Shown one piece after another: positions 15,361 through 23,572 of a stretch of DNA of 47,985 nt. The stretch comes from Pseudomonas grimontii (GTDB lineage: Bacteria; Pseudomonadota; Gammaproteobacteria; Pseudomonadales; Pseudomonadaceae), in assembly GCF_007858185.1 (NCBI RefSeq), contig NZ_VFES01000037.1, positions 1 to 47,985 on the forward strand, read 5' to 3'. How positions within the stretch are numbered: the stretch's first letter is position 1; each line of letters starts with the position of its first letter. Under the pieces are notes generated by a model that worked only from the letters and a program-made list of their open reading frames with translations, did no database searches and had not been told where the DNA came from. Both the position numbers and the translations under genes were made by a program.

Positions 15361-16095
15361 ATGTCGACCATGTGGGTATGGATTATCTGTTTGGGGGCTT
15401 TAATCGCCCTAGCGTTTGCCGTGCTCAATTTCAGAGTCATTCTACACGCACGCGTGTACGAATTTTTACGACATCATCAGGCGTATAATAATTTTGTTAT
15501 AGCCTCCTGTGCGCTTGCAACATTACTGTGGGGAGCATATACCTTTGACGCCCTACAGCAGAAAGATCGGGCTTTGGCAGAGCTGGCGGATATTCAAAAG
15601 CGAATTAAAGATACAGAATCTACATTTTTATCAGTCAAGGTTTCAGTAGTTAAAGCTAGCGATGGTTATTATCTAACCCCGACAGTAACCATTAAAAATA
15701 GTAGTAATGAAGCTATCTACTTCAAGCTTTGCCCGGATTCTTTGTCTGTAAGCAAAATATCATACAACTTTGAGGGGCAAGCGCGGGCTGATAAAACGAT
15801 TTTTCCGCTGCTTTATGAAAAAATATCTGATAGTCCACAGGTAAAAAATAGCCCACTTTTCGATTTGCGAATTCCAATTGCATCCGAGCGAAATCTAAAC
15901 TTCTTCGCAGCGGTTAAGGATGCTGGAGTTTACTATGTGACTTTTTCAGCTCTGTCTTCAAAAGATGCCGCGCAAGGAGCCGATGTTCAACAATGCAGCT
16001 TTAGTTCGAATATTAATATATCGGGAGGAAATAAGATCAATGGAAAAGACTCCATATGGTTCGCTTCGGCATACGTGATTGTTATCGGTCAGTAA
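15361..16095 (+). CDS. Two-TM protein with coiled coil and beta-rich domain (partner of the EVE-like protein)
   Basis: A 244-aa inner-membrane protein. TM1 spans residues ~4-24 (WIICLGALIALAFAVLNF) and TM2 ~43-62 (FVIASCALATLLWGAYTF). A short charged helix follows (LQQKDRALAELADIQKRIKD), then a ~160-residue domain rich in beta strands (VSVVKASDGYYLTPTVTIKN, GVYYVTFSALSS, SSNINISGG) resembling an Ig-like or barrel fold. The ATG at 15361 follows the upstream stop by 5 bases, and the ribosome site (AGGTAGGGA) overlaps that stop. The 2-TM-plus-beta layout resembles membrane effectors of some defence systems (for example the 2-TM/barrel CBASS effectors), but no cyclase is present. No family is recognised. 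Confidence 0.7.
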   Translation: MSTMWVWIICLGALIALAFAVLNFRVILHARVYEFLRHHQAYNNFVIASCALATLLWGAYTFDALQQKDRALAELADIQKRIKDTESTFLSVKVSVVKASDGYYLTPTVTIKNSSNEAIYFKLCPDSLSVSKISYNFEGQARADKTIFPLLYEKISDSPQVKNSPLFDLRIPIASERNLNFFAAVKDAGVYYVTFSALSSKDAAQGADVQQCSFSSNINISGGNKINGKDSIWFASAYVIVIGQ

Positions 16096-16258
16096 AGCAG
16101 TAATTTCTCCAGTGTATAGTACTGTTGGCCTAGGCATGAATAATCACGCATCGGCGGCTGCTCTTGGCCGATAACTGACTTTCTGATCGGAAAGGCCGAA
16201 CTGAAAGGGCTGATGGGCAGCTAGTACGCTTGAGTCCCTCTAATGATAGGAACCTGAC

Positions 16259-16477
16259 ATGGGACATGATTCCTCGTTGCAGATCGAACGCGCCGCTTAT
16301 GAGGAGTTCGTTCGGCTTTGGAGTCAAGGAATCTTCGAGCATCAGCGATTGGGCCAAGCGTTTTACAACCACTTCAATCTACACAAACTCACCGATCAGG
16401 CCGGATTACACGGTCTGTATGAGGCCGACGGTGATAAAGCCTCACGCTTGATCTTGAGGCTTTTCCACCTTCACTGA
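16259..16477 (+). CDS. Small hypothetical protein, 72 aa
   Basis: A 72-aa soluble helical protein (RAAYEEFVRLWSQGIFEHQRLGQAFYNHFNLHKL) with even codon use and a weak ribosome site (ATAGGAA, 8 bases before the ATG). No family is recognised. It ends 17 bases before the foldback element at 16495 and may belong to the same decayed mobile sequence. A regular protein-like composition favours a real gene, but it could be a remnant. Confidence 0.4.
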   Translation: MGHDSSLQIERAAYEEFVRLWSQGIFEHQRLGQAFYNHFNLHKLTDQAGLHGLYEADGDKASRLILRLFHLH

Positions 16478-16494
16478 GTGGCAGCTATCGACCG

Positions 16495-16670
16495 ATTCTG
16501 TTGAAAAAGTCGGCTTGCTCAAAACGCTCGAATATTGATGGATGAAAACATCTCGTTTGCACGCTGCTACGTGAAATCAGACTCCTGAACCTTTTGTGCA
16601 AAACTCAGATTTCAATCTCAGGCGCGTACTTTTCTGCCGTGGAATTAGAAGCCGACTTTTTCAACAGAAT
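16495..16670. repeat. MITE-like foldback element 1
   Basis: Perfect 22-base inverted arms (16495-16516 and 16649-16670, core TGTTGAAAAAGTCGGC) enclose ~130 bases without a gene. The left outer flank contains GAGTGGCAGCT and the right outer flank AAAGCGGTC. Interior text (CTACGTGAAATC, CTCAGATTT) is related to the element at 18640-18800. Probably a non-autonomous transposable element. Confidence 0.65.
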
Positions 16671-17199
16671 CGACCCAAAGCGGTCACGCCATCATTGCTA
16701 ATGCGCAGGCATGAACACAGCGAAGATCACGAAGAGCCTTCCATAGACCTGATTAAAATGAGGCAATTTCTGAGCCAGCCAAGGCCTCACCTTATGCACA
16801 GAACTCGCTACGCGAAATTCGACTCCAAACTCCAACACGGCATGCGTCATCGATAAGGATCACCGATTGGGTAAAACTGATGGGCGGTTGTAAGTCCTGT
16901 TTGACGCCGCAGCCGTTGACGCCCCAGCTAGTAACGGTGGGTTGCGAGAGGCCACCGGCACCATCAGCATCATCGACTCGACGATCTAGGACTGAGCGTC
17001 CTCAAGACCTGTCAAACCTATGTGCGGAGTAACATTACCCTTCATTAAACCAATCTGAAATTCTATAGCTTCTCCGAATCTGTTCGTAGCTCGTCCTTCA
17101 CGTAATTACCCGCCGATTGACCGTAATAGGCTTTTTGGGTAATGTCAAAAGGCCAGACTGCAGTGACGAGTCATATTAAGGCTTTTAGGGAGATTGATA
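16671..17199. other. Non-coding stretch before the 443-aa gene
   Basis: No gene is supported; the 86-codon frame at 16596-16856 starts inside the foldback element and has no protein character. A ribosome site (AGGGAG, 17187-17192) for the following gene lies at the end. Confidence 0.4.
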
Positions 17200-18531
17200 A
17201 TGCAGGAATTAGCTTCTTATTCATTTGTTGCGAAGTTGTCAGGTATTGAGAGCGCTGAAAAACGTTTCCATACTTTAGACGAGCTGTTTGTTGGATGGAT
17301 GCGGAAAAAGGGTGTGACAGATTTTACGCAAGAAAAAGGAAGATTCCGAAGCAACAATGAACAGGCAGTGGGAAGTTATACGAGAACTATTGTGGATAAC
17401 GCGCTGGGCCAGTTGTCTGATATTTTAATGATAGATATGGTTCCGAATGAATATGCGTTTATAACAAGTATAAAGTTTGGTCGGGTTGAAGATGAAGTTT
17501 CTGTATATTGCTCGCTGTCTGCAAAGAAACTCTCCCATGTTATTTCCCCGCTTAAGTTTTATCCTCGCTGCCCCTCGATAATAAGAGATATAATAAATTC
17601 ATATGATGATTGGGGGCTAGGGGGCGAATCGGTTCCGCTCCCCATGCCGGTTGAGTATTTCGGAGAGGATAAGGGGGGGGTGTTGTGTGAGAGGTTGCTT
17701 GATGAAAGCAGGCACTTCCCTATTATGATAGTGTCAACTGATGAAGTAGTTTGGAGTGACTTAGCCGACAGGCTGGCCAGAGATTTGGTAGGGGTCGCCC
17801 ATGTTGCAACTGTTGATGAACATGCATCGTGGGCTCTTACTGACGAGTTAGGTAAGCAGAACTCTTGTTATCTCGGCGCAGTCCGGCTTTACTGGCCATT
17901 AGGAGTGCAGGATGCTCTCCGCTCTACCGTCTGGACTGCGGAGCAGCTTGAGGACAGATGTGGGACGGATGTTGCTGGGGCGAATAAGTTTTTATCCATT
18001 GTACGCGAGATGGTCATGGAAACGTCTTCCTTGTCTCTTTCGGTGCCCAAAAGTTTGCGCGAAATCTCGAAGCGTGAATTGCGAGACCGTATTGGTCGTT
18101 CGAATGCTCAGCAGCGAGAGGAAGAGTTAAACTCTATAATTGATGAAAACAGCACCCTGGCCGATAGTTTGGATGAGGCGAGGGCGGAAATTTCCAGGTT
18201 AAAAGGTAAATTGACCTCTCTATACTCTGTAATGGCTCAGGCTGGCGTTGAGGAAGATGAGGGCGTTGAGAGTGAAGAAGAGAAAAAGCTCTCTGATACC
18301 CATGTTCCATTTGTGCCCGGAGAGGCAAGGTACTACAAGAAGACCAAAAAAAGTGGGCGTGCTGACAATCTGGTTGTCACTAGCGTCTGCAACCATAATT
18401 CCTGGAAAACATTGCATAAAGCTATTCAAGCTGAAAAGGGGGTTCTGAAGCTGGAGGGCAGCAAAGATTACAAGACTATCCAACATTGCAACGAATGCAC
18501 TGGGGGGGGGCTATGGAAGGTTCAATGGTAA
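17200..18531 (+). CDS. Coiled-coil protein with Cys-containing C-terminal domain (unassigned, defence candidate)
   Basis: A 443-aa soluble protein I cannot assign. Residues ~1-150 form a mixed domain; ~150-240 an alpha/beta region (RHFPIMIVSTDEVVWSDLA, YLGAVRLYWPLG); ~285-350 a strongly charged coiled coil (REISKRELRDRIGRSNAQQREEELN). The last ~75 residues are a compact domain with HN-x-x-W and C-x2-C-type residues (SVCNHNSWKTLHKAIQ, HCNECTGGGLWKVQW) that could bind a metal. The ATG at 17200 follows AGGGAG at 17187-17192; codon use is AT-rich like the retron. It stands alone between two related foldback elements. Two G runs interrupt it: 8 G at 17673-17680 and 9 G at 18502-18510, the latter encoding the GGG near the C-terminus. 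Confidence 0.7.
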   Translation: MQELASYSFVAKLSGIESAEKRFHTLDELFVGWMRKKGVTDFTQEKGRFRSNNEQAVGSYTRTIVDNALGQLSDILMIDMVPNEYAFITSIKFGRVEDEVSVYCSLSAKKLSHVISPLKFYPRCPSIIRDIINSYDDWGLGGESVPLPMPVEYFGEDKGGVLCERLLDESRHFPIMIVSTDEVVWSDLADRLARDLVGVAHVATVDEHASWALTDELGKQNSCYLGAVRLYWPLGVQDALRSTVWTAEQLEDRCGTDVAGANKFLSIVREMVMETSSLSLSVPKSLREISKRELRDRIGRSNAQQREEELNSIIDENSTLADSLDEARAEISRLKGKLTSLYSVMAQAGVEEDEGVESEEEKKLSDTHVPFVPGEARYYKKTKKSGRADNLVVTSVCNHNSWKTLHKAIQAEKGVLKLEGSKDYKTIQHCNECTGGGLWKVQW

Positions 18532-18639
18532 TACGCTGACGCTCTGCAAGCTCGTGGAGGCCTCGGATAAGGCTCTATGGCGGCATTTCTGGCTGGCAAA
18601 AGCACAAATGTTTTTACACCGATTGAGTGGCCGCTCCTG
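18532..18639. other. Short non-coding gap after the 443-aa gene
   Basis: No gene seen. It contains GAGTGGCCGCT (18625-18635 region), matching the outer flank of foldback element 1. Confidence 0.4.
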
Positions 18640-18800
18640 GCCGAGGCTGTGTAAAAACAGTTTTGAGCGCGACCGCTACTCAAAACCGGACTGAAAATCG
18701 CGCTTCTACGGGAAATCTACATCTGCTGACGTGCCGATAAATTTCAGATTTAACGCAGATGCGCACACTTCAATTTTGGCGAAGCGTTTTTACACACTCT
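18640..18800. repeat. MITE-like foldback element 2
   Basis: CTGTGTAAAAAC near 18640-18655 is inverted as GTTTTTACACA near 18787-18798, followed by GGGCCGAAAGCGGTC. Interior text CTTCTACGGGAAATC and TTCAGATTT parallels that of element 1, as do the outer GAGTGGCNGCT and AAGCGGTC flanks, so the two are diverged relatives. No gene is inside. Confidence 0.55.
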
Positions 18801-18919
18801 GGGCCGAAAGCGGTCCTAAGCCCACAGCCGCCAAAGATCAGAAGCCGAAAAATCTAGAGGCTTGTTTCGTAATGGGACGATCTAGAGAAGCGGACGCTGC
18901 TTAAGCTTCCGCTTCTTCA

Positions 18920-19129
18920 TCAACTGCTCTTTCTTTTGAGCTGGAGGTCAATGAAATCAAGCTCTGCCTTGATTGCACCAATCGTGAGCGCCTCAACTTT
19001 GGTGTCTTTGTTTGCTCTTGCGTTGAGCTTTTTCATGCCCGCTATGACGGCAATTATCCCGCTCAAGTGAAGCTTGCGGGCCTTTAGGTAATCAGGCACC
19101 TGAGCACTGCTCTGTGGTGGTTTATTCAT
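18920..19129 (-). CDS. Small hypothetical protein, 69 aa
   Basis: A 69-aa basic, helical protein (GIIAVIAGMKKLNARANKDTK, AIKAELDFIDLQLKRKSS) downstream of the coiled-coil gene on the same strand. No family recognised and no strong ribosome site visible. It is the last gene of the element's minus-strand operon and its codon use matches that operon, so I keep it as a probable gene. Confidence 0.45.
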   Translation of the reverse strand: MNKPPQSSAQVPDYLKARKLHLSGIIAVIAGMKKLNARANKDTKVEALTIGAIKAELDFIDLQLKRKSS

Positions 19130-19192
19130 GGTTAGACCGATGGTTGGCCCGAAGCAGCCGACCCTCGCCGGTTGCTTCGGGGAGGGTTCAGG

Positions 19193-20041
19193 TTAGGCCG
19201 CCAATAGGTCAAGTAGGCTGTGTTGATGTGAGCGAGTCGCGAGTTCTCGCCAGGTCCAGCTTCCGAAGTGCCCGCCTTGTTCAGGGATATCAAGCTTCAT
19301 CAACGCAACCGGCTCTCTGTTAATCAGATTGCGTGCTGCCCACAACTTACCGCCGGTTTCCAGCAGCGCTTTGGCGGCCTCGTTCCATTTTTCTTCTAAC
19401 ACGGTGTTTGCCAGATGAGCCGCCTCATTCTCGATCTTTGCGTGTTCTTTCTGTGCCTCCGTGATGTGTATGTCAATCGTCACCAGCTCCTGCTCCAGGG
19501 CGGTAATCAGTAACTGTTGGCGGCGGTTATGCTCAACCGCAGCGGTGAGATTTTTTGCTGCTTTTTGAGCTTCCGCATTGGCAGCTTTCTCACCTTCCAC
19601 ATCGCCCCAGGCCACAGCCTGCGCATAGGCGGTGGCTGCATCCGTTTCAGCTTGTCGAGCCTTTGCCATGTCTTCATGAGCGCTCTGGCGGACCTGCTGT
19701 AACCGGGTCTCGATGCTGGTGTGCTTCTCGTTGAGTTCCATCTCGTCGGCTTTCCAGTTCGCCATATCGCTGAGATAGCCTGCAGCCAAGCTCTCACGGT
19801 TTGACAATGTCTCAAGGCGATCAATCTTCTGGTTCAGTGCGCTGATCTCCAGATTTCGCGAGTCGATGCGTCTTTTGTGATCGTTGATTTCATCCTGTAC
19901 GGCCCGTTGACGGCCCTGTTGGATAACCTCTGGACTTTCCAGTGCCGCTTCAAAGGGCGCCAAGTCGAGCCGAATACTCTCGACTTCGAGGGTCAGTTGG
20001 TCGCGGCGGTCCTTCAATTCTTGGATAGTGTTCATCTGCAT
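19193..20041 (-). CDS. Coiled-coil protein of the element's replication operon
   Basis: A 282-aa protein that is almost entirely charged helix with heptad character (NTIQELKDRRDQLTLEVESIR, RRIDSRNLEISALNQKIDRL, ITALEQELVTIDIHITEAQK), ending in a small non-helical tail (FGSWTWRELATRSHQHSLLDLL). No enzyme motif is seen. The frame is open to 20137, but the ATG at 20041 is the likely start because upstream residues are Pro-rich and lie over non-coding text. It follows the primase-helicase by ~90 bases. It may be a structural or partner protein for replication; the role is unknown. Confidence 0.7.
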   Translation of the reverse strand: MQMNTIQELKDRRDQLTLEVESIRLDLAPFEAALESPEVIQQGRQRAVQDEINDHKRRIDSRNLEISALNQKIDRLETLSNRESLAAGYLSDMANWKADEMELNEKHTSIETRLQQVRQSAHEDMAKARQAETDAATAYAQAVAWGDVEGEKAANAEAQKAAKNLTAAVEHNRRQQLLITALEQELVTIDIHITEAQKEHAKIENEAAHLANTVLEEKWNEAAKALLETGGKLWAARNLINREPVALMKLDIPEQGGHFGSWTWRELATRSHQHSLLDLLAA

Positions 20042-20133
20042 TGTCTCTGGGTGGTGTGGTTGATAGGGATGGTTGTCGAATGGCTGGCGAGGCCGGGATT
20101 GAGCCGGCGCTACCTCGATCAGCAGGCATGCCG

Positions 20134-23022
20134 TCAAGCGGCCTTGGCCTCGTGCTCATCCGTTCCAGGGACTGTCTTCACCACATAGCAGCGCTGAGGG
20201 CCTAGTCCAGGTAGGCGGATTAAGCTGTACGCCTTTCCATCGCTTCCTGGTTCGAGCACGCCCCGTTGCAGCAGCTCCTTGTTCACCGCACTGATGTTCA
20301 TGCCCTTGAAAATCTCAGCCCTCCAGGCTTCAGGTAGCACGTAGTAGGTGTTGGTGGTGTGCAGGGCATCGCCCATGCCGTGTTCCAATGTCTTGCGAAA
20401 GCCCAACCGATCAATCGTGCGTGGTCCGTGCTCATCGATCTTGGCGGCGGCAGATTCCCAGCGGGTAAAGCGGCTTTCTCCAAAGCGTTCGATGACCTGC
20501 CTCAGCCGCGCCAAAATCGCATCACCCTCGAAGTTACCGGCGCCGCCGCGTTCGGCCAGCCACGCATGCAGACACACGCGTGCGGCAGTCGTGGCTGTGC
20601 CATCCGGCCAGCCGGTGACGCCGAAGGCGGTGGCCAACTCACCGGCTGCTGCTGCGAGACCGAAGCGAAGGGCGGCACGTTGTGCTTGACCACTGGCCGA
20701 CGCGGGCAGGTTTTGGGTAATGAATTGTTCAACCGTGCGACGAACGATCACCGTCCACCTGAGCATTTCTCCAGGTGCACACAGTGCGTGCAGGAAGGCG
20801 GTGAGGGGCGTGCCGTAGTATTTGGCTACTCGGGCCTTGAGCGCATCGGAGAGGGCGGCGGCGTCTTCAAAACCGTTCAGCACATCGAACATACCGAGAC
20901 CTTTGCTCGCATCGGCTGGGACGGCGAGCATGCGCACCTCCATACCGGCTTTCAGCTCCTTGTTGGCATCCGCCATGTGCTGCGCCAACGTCTTCTCGCC
21001 GGTCGAGAGAAACAGCAAGCGCCACTCCTGCACCTGTCGGCCCGCTTGTCCTCGATCATTCGCCCGGGCCTTGCCGGTGCCGTTGCCGAGCATGTACACC
21101 GTCTCGCCAATAATGCGCGGGTCGCACATGCCGATTTCATCCAGTACCAGGAGACCGTCTGAGTGTGCGGCGGCGATGGACTCCAGGGCGTTATCCGTGG
21201 AGCGCCACGAGCGCACCAGGCGAGGCCCACCATAAACCGAGGCTGCGACTTGCAAGTGAGTGGTCTTGCCGCCGGAGCTGTCGCCGTAGAGGTGGAAGCC
21301 GCCCGACTCATGTCCGAGCATGTTCAACAGTGGGCCTGCAAAGGCCACAGAGACGACAAACGCCAAGCGGTGGTTGCCAACGCACAGCGCGCCGATTTGT
21401 TGCTGCCATTGCTCCAGAGAGCCGGCCTCGCTGATCGGTGGCAGTTGGGCACCGGCTTCATAAAAATGCAGGTGCTCGGAGTGTGAGCCGATCTGTTGTT
21501 CTGGTAGAAGGAATGCGTTGTCGTGCCAACCCAGGCGCGTTACCAAACGTGCGCGCTGGGCGCTGTCGAAGCCACCGAGGTAACTCTGCAGATCATTGCG
21601 TGCGTTACGCCCAGACCGGCTTCCCGCGAGGCGCAGGCCCATGTCGACCAGCGGCCCGAGTACATCCTTGCCGAAGTCGCCGGTCATGGTTCGTGCCGGA
21701 ATGTTCCAGCGTTTTTTTGCGCCGTCCGGGTCGTCGAACTCGACCAATAACCCCCAGTTGTGGCCCTTGTCGTCGCGAGTACGGGCAATGATTTCGAGAG
21801 GCGAACACACAGGACGCGCCTCGCCATCATCGCCGGAATAAAACACCCCTTCAGACGTCAGGCGAAAGCCGCCCGGCAATAGGTCATTTTTCGATTTCGC
21901 AGGGCGTTTGGCGGGCGCCTTGGCCTTCTGTTCTTGAGGTTCAGTTGGCTCAGCGGCACTGCCGAAAAACTCACCGCTGCGCGCCAGCTCGGCGACGTGG
22001 GCAGCGGTCCAGCCTTTGGCTAACGCATCCGCTGCATCGTCGCCGTCTGCCCATTTTCCACCCTTGATGAGCGTGGGCTCTCCGCCTTTGCTGCTGGGCT
22101 TGAGCTTGAACACGTCGAGCGAGACTCGTTGTACCGAAGCGACGCCCAGCTCAATCAACTTGAGCTCGATGGCGTCCATGCAGGTCTTGCCGCTGGCATC
22201 GTTATCCGGCCATAGCACCATCGTGCGCCCTTTGAGTGGCGTCAGGTCGGCCTTGTGCCAAGAGTTGGAGCCGTTCGGCCAGCAGGTGGCGACGTAGTCC
22301 GGCATAAGCTCAGCAGCGGCATCAGATGCTTTCTCTCCCTCACACAACACCACGGGCGCATCGGCGCGCTGTGCCAGCTCATCCAGGCGCAGCAATGGCC
22401 GAAGCTCGGGCAATCCTTGCCAGCGCCATTGTGTGGTTTGTCCATCGGCGCGCTTGCACCAGGTCAACGGCGCAAAGACCTTCCTCGGTTTGCCGTCTTC
22501 ATCGGGGCCCAGGTCGAAGCGATACAGCGCCATGACTGGCTGGCCCTGCACATCGCGATAGATCCACACCTTGGACGGGGCGCCGTGTTGCCGATGTTTG
22601 GCCGGGCACTTGTTCATGGCCTCGGCCGGGATCGGCTGAATCGCGATCCACTCCGGCGCTGCGGCCTTTGTCGGTGAGTTTTTGGTGGTTGCAGATCCTG
22701 CGGAAACGCTGAGCAGATCCGCCAGCTTTTTGCAGGCCTCAACGTCGGTGCCGCCATCGATGTAACGCACCAGGTCGATCAGGTCACCGCCCTTATCGCC
22801 GGTGGCAAAATCCGCCCAGGTGCCTTTGCTCAAATTGACCTTGAGTGAGCCTGCGCGTTTGTCCGTGCGCGTGGGGTTCGGTGCGGTGTATTCCTTTCCG
22901 CCGTCGACGCGTTTGCCATTCGGCAGCCAATGAGTAAGGACGCGGTCGATGCTCTTCAGGGCAGCGCTTTTTACGTCGGCAAAGCTGGGGCGTTTTGAGG
23001 TGTTGCCGGTGCGCTGAGTCAT
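20134..23022 (-). CDS. TOPRIM/DUF927 primase-helicase
   Basis: A 962-aa replication protein. The N-terminal ~100 residues resemble the primase DNA-binding region (YTAPNPTRTDKRAGSLKVNL, WADFATGDKGGDLIDLV). A TOPRIM-like block VVLCEGEKASDAA lies near residue 250 with LWPDNDASG following. A Pro/Lys/Ala linker (~370-390) leads to a DUF927 superfamily-3-type ATPase with Walker A GDSSGGKTTH (~residue 575) and Walker B LLVLDEIGMCD (~residue 624). These proteins couple primer synthesis and unwinding in satellites and integrative elements, comparable to P4 alpha. It overlaps the upstream 90-aa gene by ATGA, so the operon is translationally coupled. The iteron arrays at 11074 and 25342 are its probable binding sites. 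Confidence 0.88.
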   Translation of the reverse strand: MTQRTGNTSKRPSFADVKSAALKSIDRVLTHWLPNGKRVDGGKEYTAPNPTRTDKRAGSLKVNLSKGTWADFATGDKGGDLIDLVRYIDGGTDVEACKKLADLLSVSAGSATTKNSPTKAAAPEWIAIQPIPAEAMNKCPAKHRQHGAPSKVWIYRDVQGQPVMALYRFDLGPDEDGKPRKVFAPLTWCKRADGQTTQWRWQGLPELRPLLRLDELAQRADAPVVLCEGEKASDAAAELMPDYVATCWPNGSNSWHKADLTPLKGRTMVLWPDNDASGKTCMDAIELKLIELGVASVQRVSLDVFKLKPSSKGGEPTLIKGGKWADGDDAADALAKGWTAAHVAELARSGEFFGSAAEPTEPQEQKAKAPAKRPAKSKNDLLPGGFRLTSEGVFYSGDDGEARPVCSPLEIIARTRDDKGHNWGLLVEFDDPDGAKKRWNIPARTMTGDFGKDVLGPLVDMGLRLAGSRSGRNARNDLQSYLGGFDSAQRARLVTRLGWHDNAFLLPEQQIGSHSEHLHFYEAGAQLPPISEAGSLEQWQQQIGALCVGNHRLAFVVSVAFAGPLLNMLGHESGGFHLYGDSSGGKTTHLQVAASVYGGPRLVRSWRSTDNALESIAAAHSDGLLVLDEIGMCDPRIIGETVYMLGNGTGKARANDRGQAGRQVQEWRLLFLSTGEKTLAQHMADANKELKAGMEVRMLAVPADASKGLGMFDVLNGFEDAAALSDALKARVAKYYGTPLTAFLHALCAPGEMLRWTVIVRRTVEQFITQNLPASASGQAQRAALRFGLAAAAGELATAFGVTGWPDGTATTAARVCLHAWLAERGGAGNFEGDAILARLRQVIERFGESRFTRWESAAAKIDEHGPRTIDRLGFRKTLEHGMGDALHTTNTYYVLPEAWRAEIFKGMNISAVNKELLQRGVLEPGSDGKAYSLIRLPGLGPQRCYVVKTVPGTDEHEAKAA

Positions 23023-23291
23023 GGTGCGATCCTCGACTCAAGCAACGCCTCGTTCACGTCGTCGATCAGCGCCTTAGCCATCTCGCCGAGGTAGAACGCA
23101 GGCCAGCTAAAGCGCTCGCCCGCATCGCTGATGGCGGCGTCGAGGATCAGTTGATTGGCGTGGTGCAGAATTTGGGAGACGGCTTCAAGTGCGTCTTCCA
23201 GCGGGATACCGGCATTCACCCGAAACAGGTTTTGGCCGTTACCGTTGGCAGGAGAAAACTCTGAGCGTCCACGCGTGCTGGAGTAGGTCAT
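23019..23291 (-). CDS. DUF3077-type small protein
   Basis: A 90-aa protein with the pattern LFRVNAGIPLEDALEAVSQILHHANQLILDAA. I associate this with the DUF3077 family found in Pseudomonas integrated elements next to primase-helicase genes. No function is established. It overlaps the downstream helicase gene and the upstream 94-aa gene by 4 bases each (ATGA). Confidence 0.7.
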   Translation of the reverse strand: MTYSSTRGRSEFSPANGNGQNLFRVNAGIPLEDALEAVSQILHHANQLILDAAISDAGERFSWPAFYLGEMAKALIDDVNEALLESRIAP

Positions 23292-23572
23292 AGCGCACCG
23301 CCTTTCTGGCCCATCGGCACAGAAGAGGCATCACCGTACATGGTGAGTGTTTTGATTAAGCCCAAGGTGCCGCGCACGTCCCAAATAACAGACGACAGCA
23401 CGTGGTTGGACAGCAGGGGTTTATCGCCGTCTAAGTGATCTTCCAGCAGCATGAGAACTGAATCGGCACGGTCTAGCGCACAGGTGATGGCGTCGATAGG
23501 CAGACCGGCTTCGGCGTCTTGGCTGACGCAGAGCAGATCCTCGGGTAGTGCAAAACCTGGGAGCATGCTCAT
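23288..23572 (-). CDS. Small hypothetical protein of the C4-controlled operon, 94 aa
   Basis: A 94-aa acidic protein (SMLPGFALPEDLLCVSQDAE, LDRADSVLMLLEDHLDGD, VIWDVRGTLGLIKTLTMYG). The start is the ATG at 23572, which overlaps the stop of the preceding 52-aa gene by 4 bases; the frame stays open to 24052 only because it crosses the structured RNA region. Such small proteins recur beside DUF3077 proteins in Pseudomonas elements. Function unknown. Confidence 0.7.
   Translation of the reverse strand: MSMLPGFALPEDLLCVSQDAEAGLPIDAITCALDRADSVLMLLEDHLDGDKPLLSNHVLSSVIWDVRGTLGLIKTLTMYGDASSVPMGQKGGAL

Noticed and set aside
15361..16095. CBASS system based on the 2-TM/beta protein
   Set aside because: No CD-NTase-like nucleotidyltransferase (G-S-x2 with D-x-D) is encoded nearby, so the CBASS label is not supported.
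16596..16856. 86-codon frame after the small 72-aa gene
   Set aside because: It starts inside the foldback element, crosses its arm and has no ribosome site or protein character.
11905..18531. CRISPR array or Cas genes in the defence cargo
   Set aside because: No regularly spaced direct repeats with unique spacers and no Cas-like proteins are present; the only regular repeats are the 9-bp iterons.
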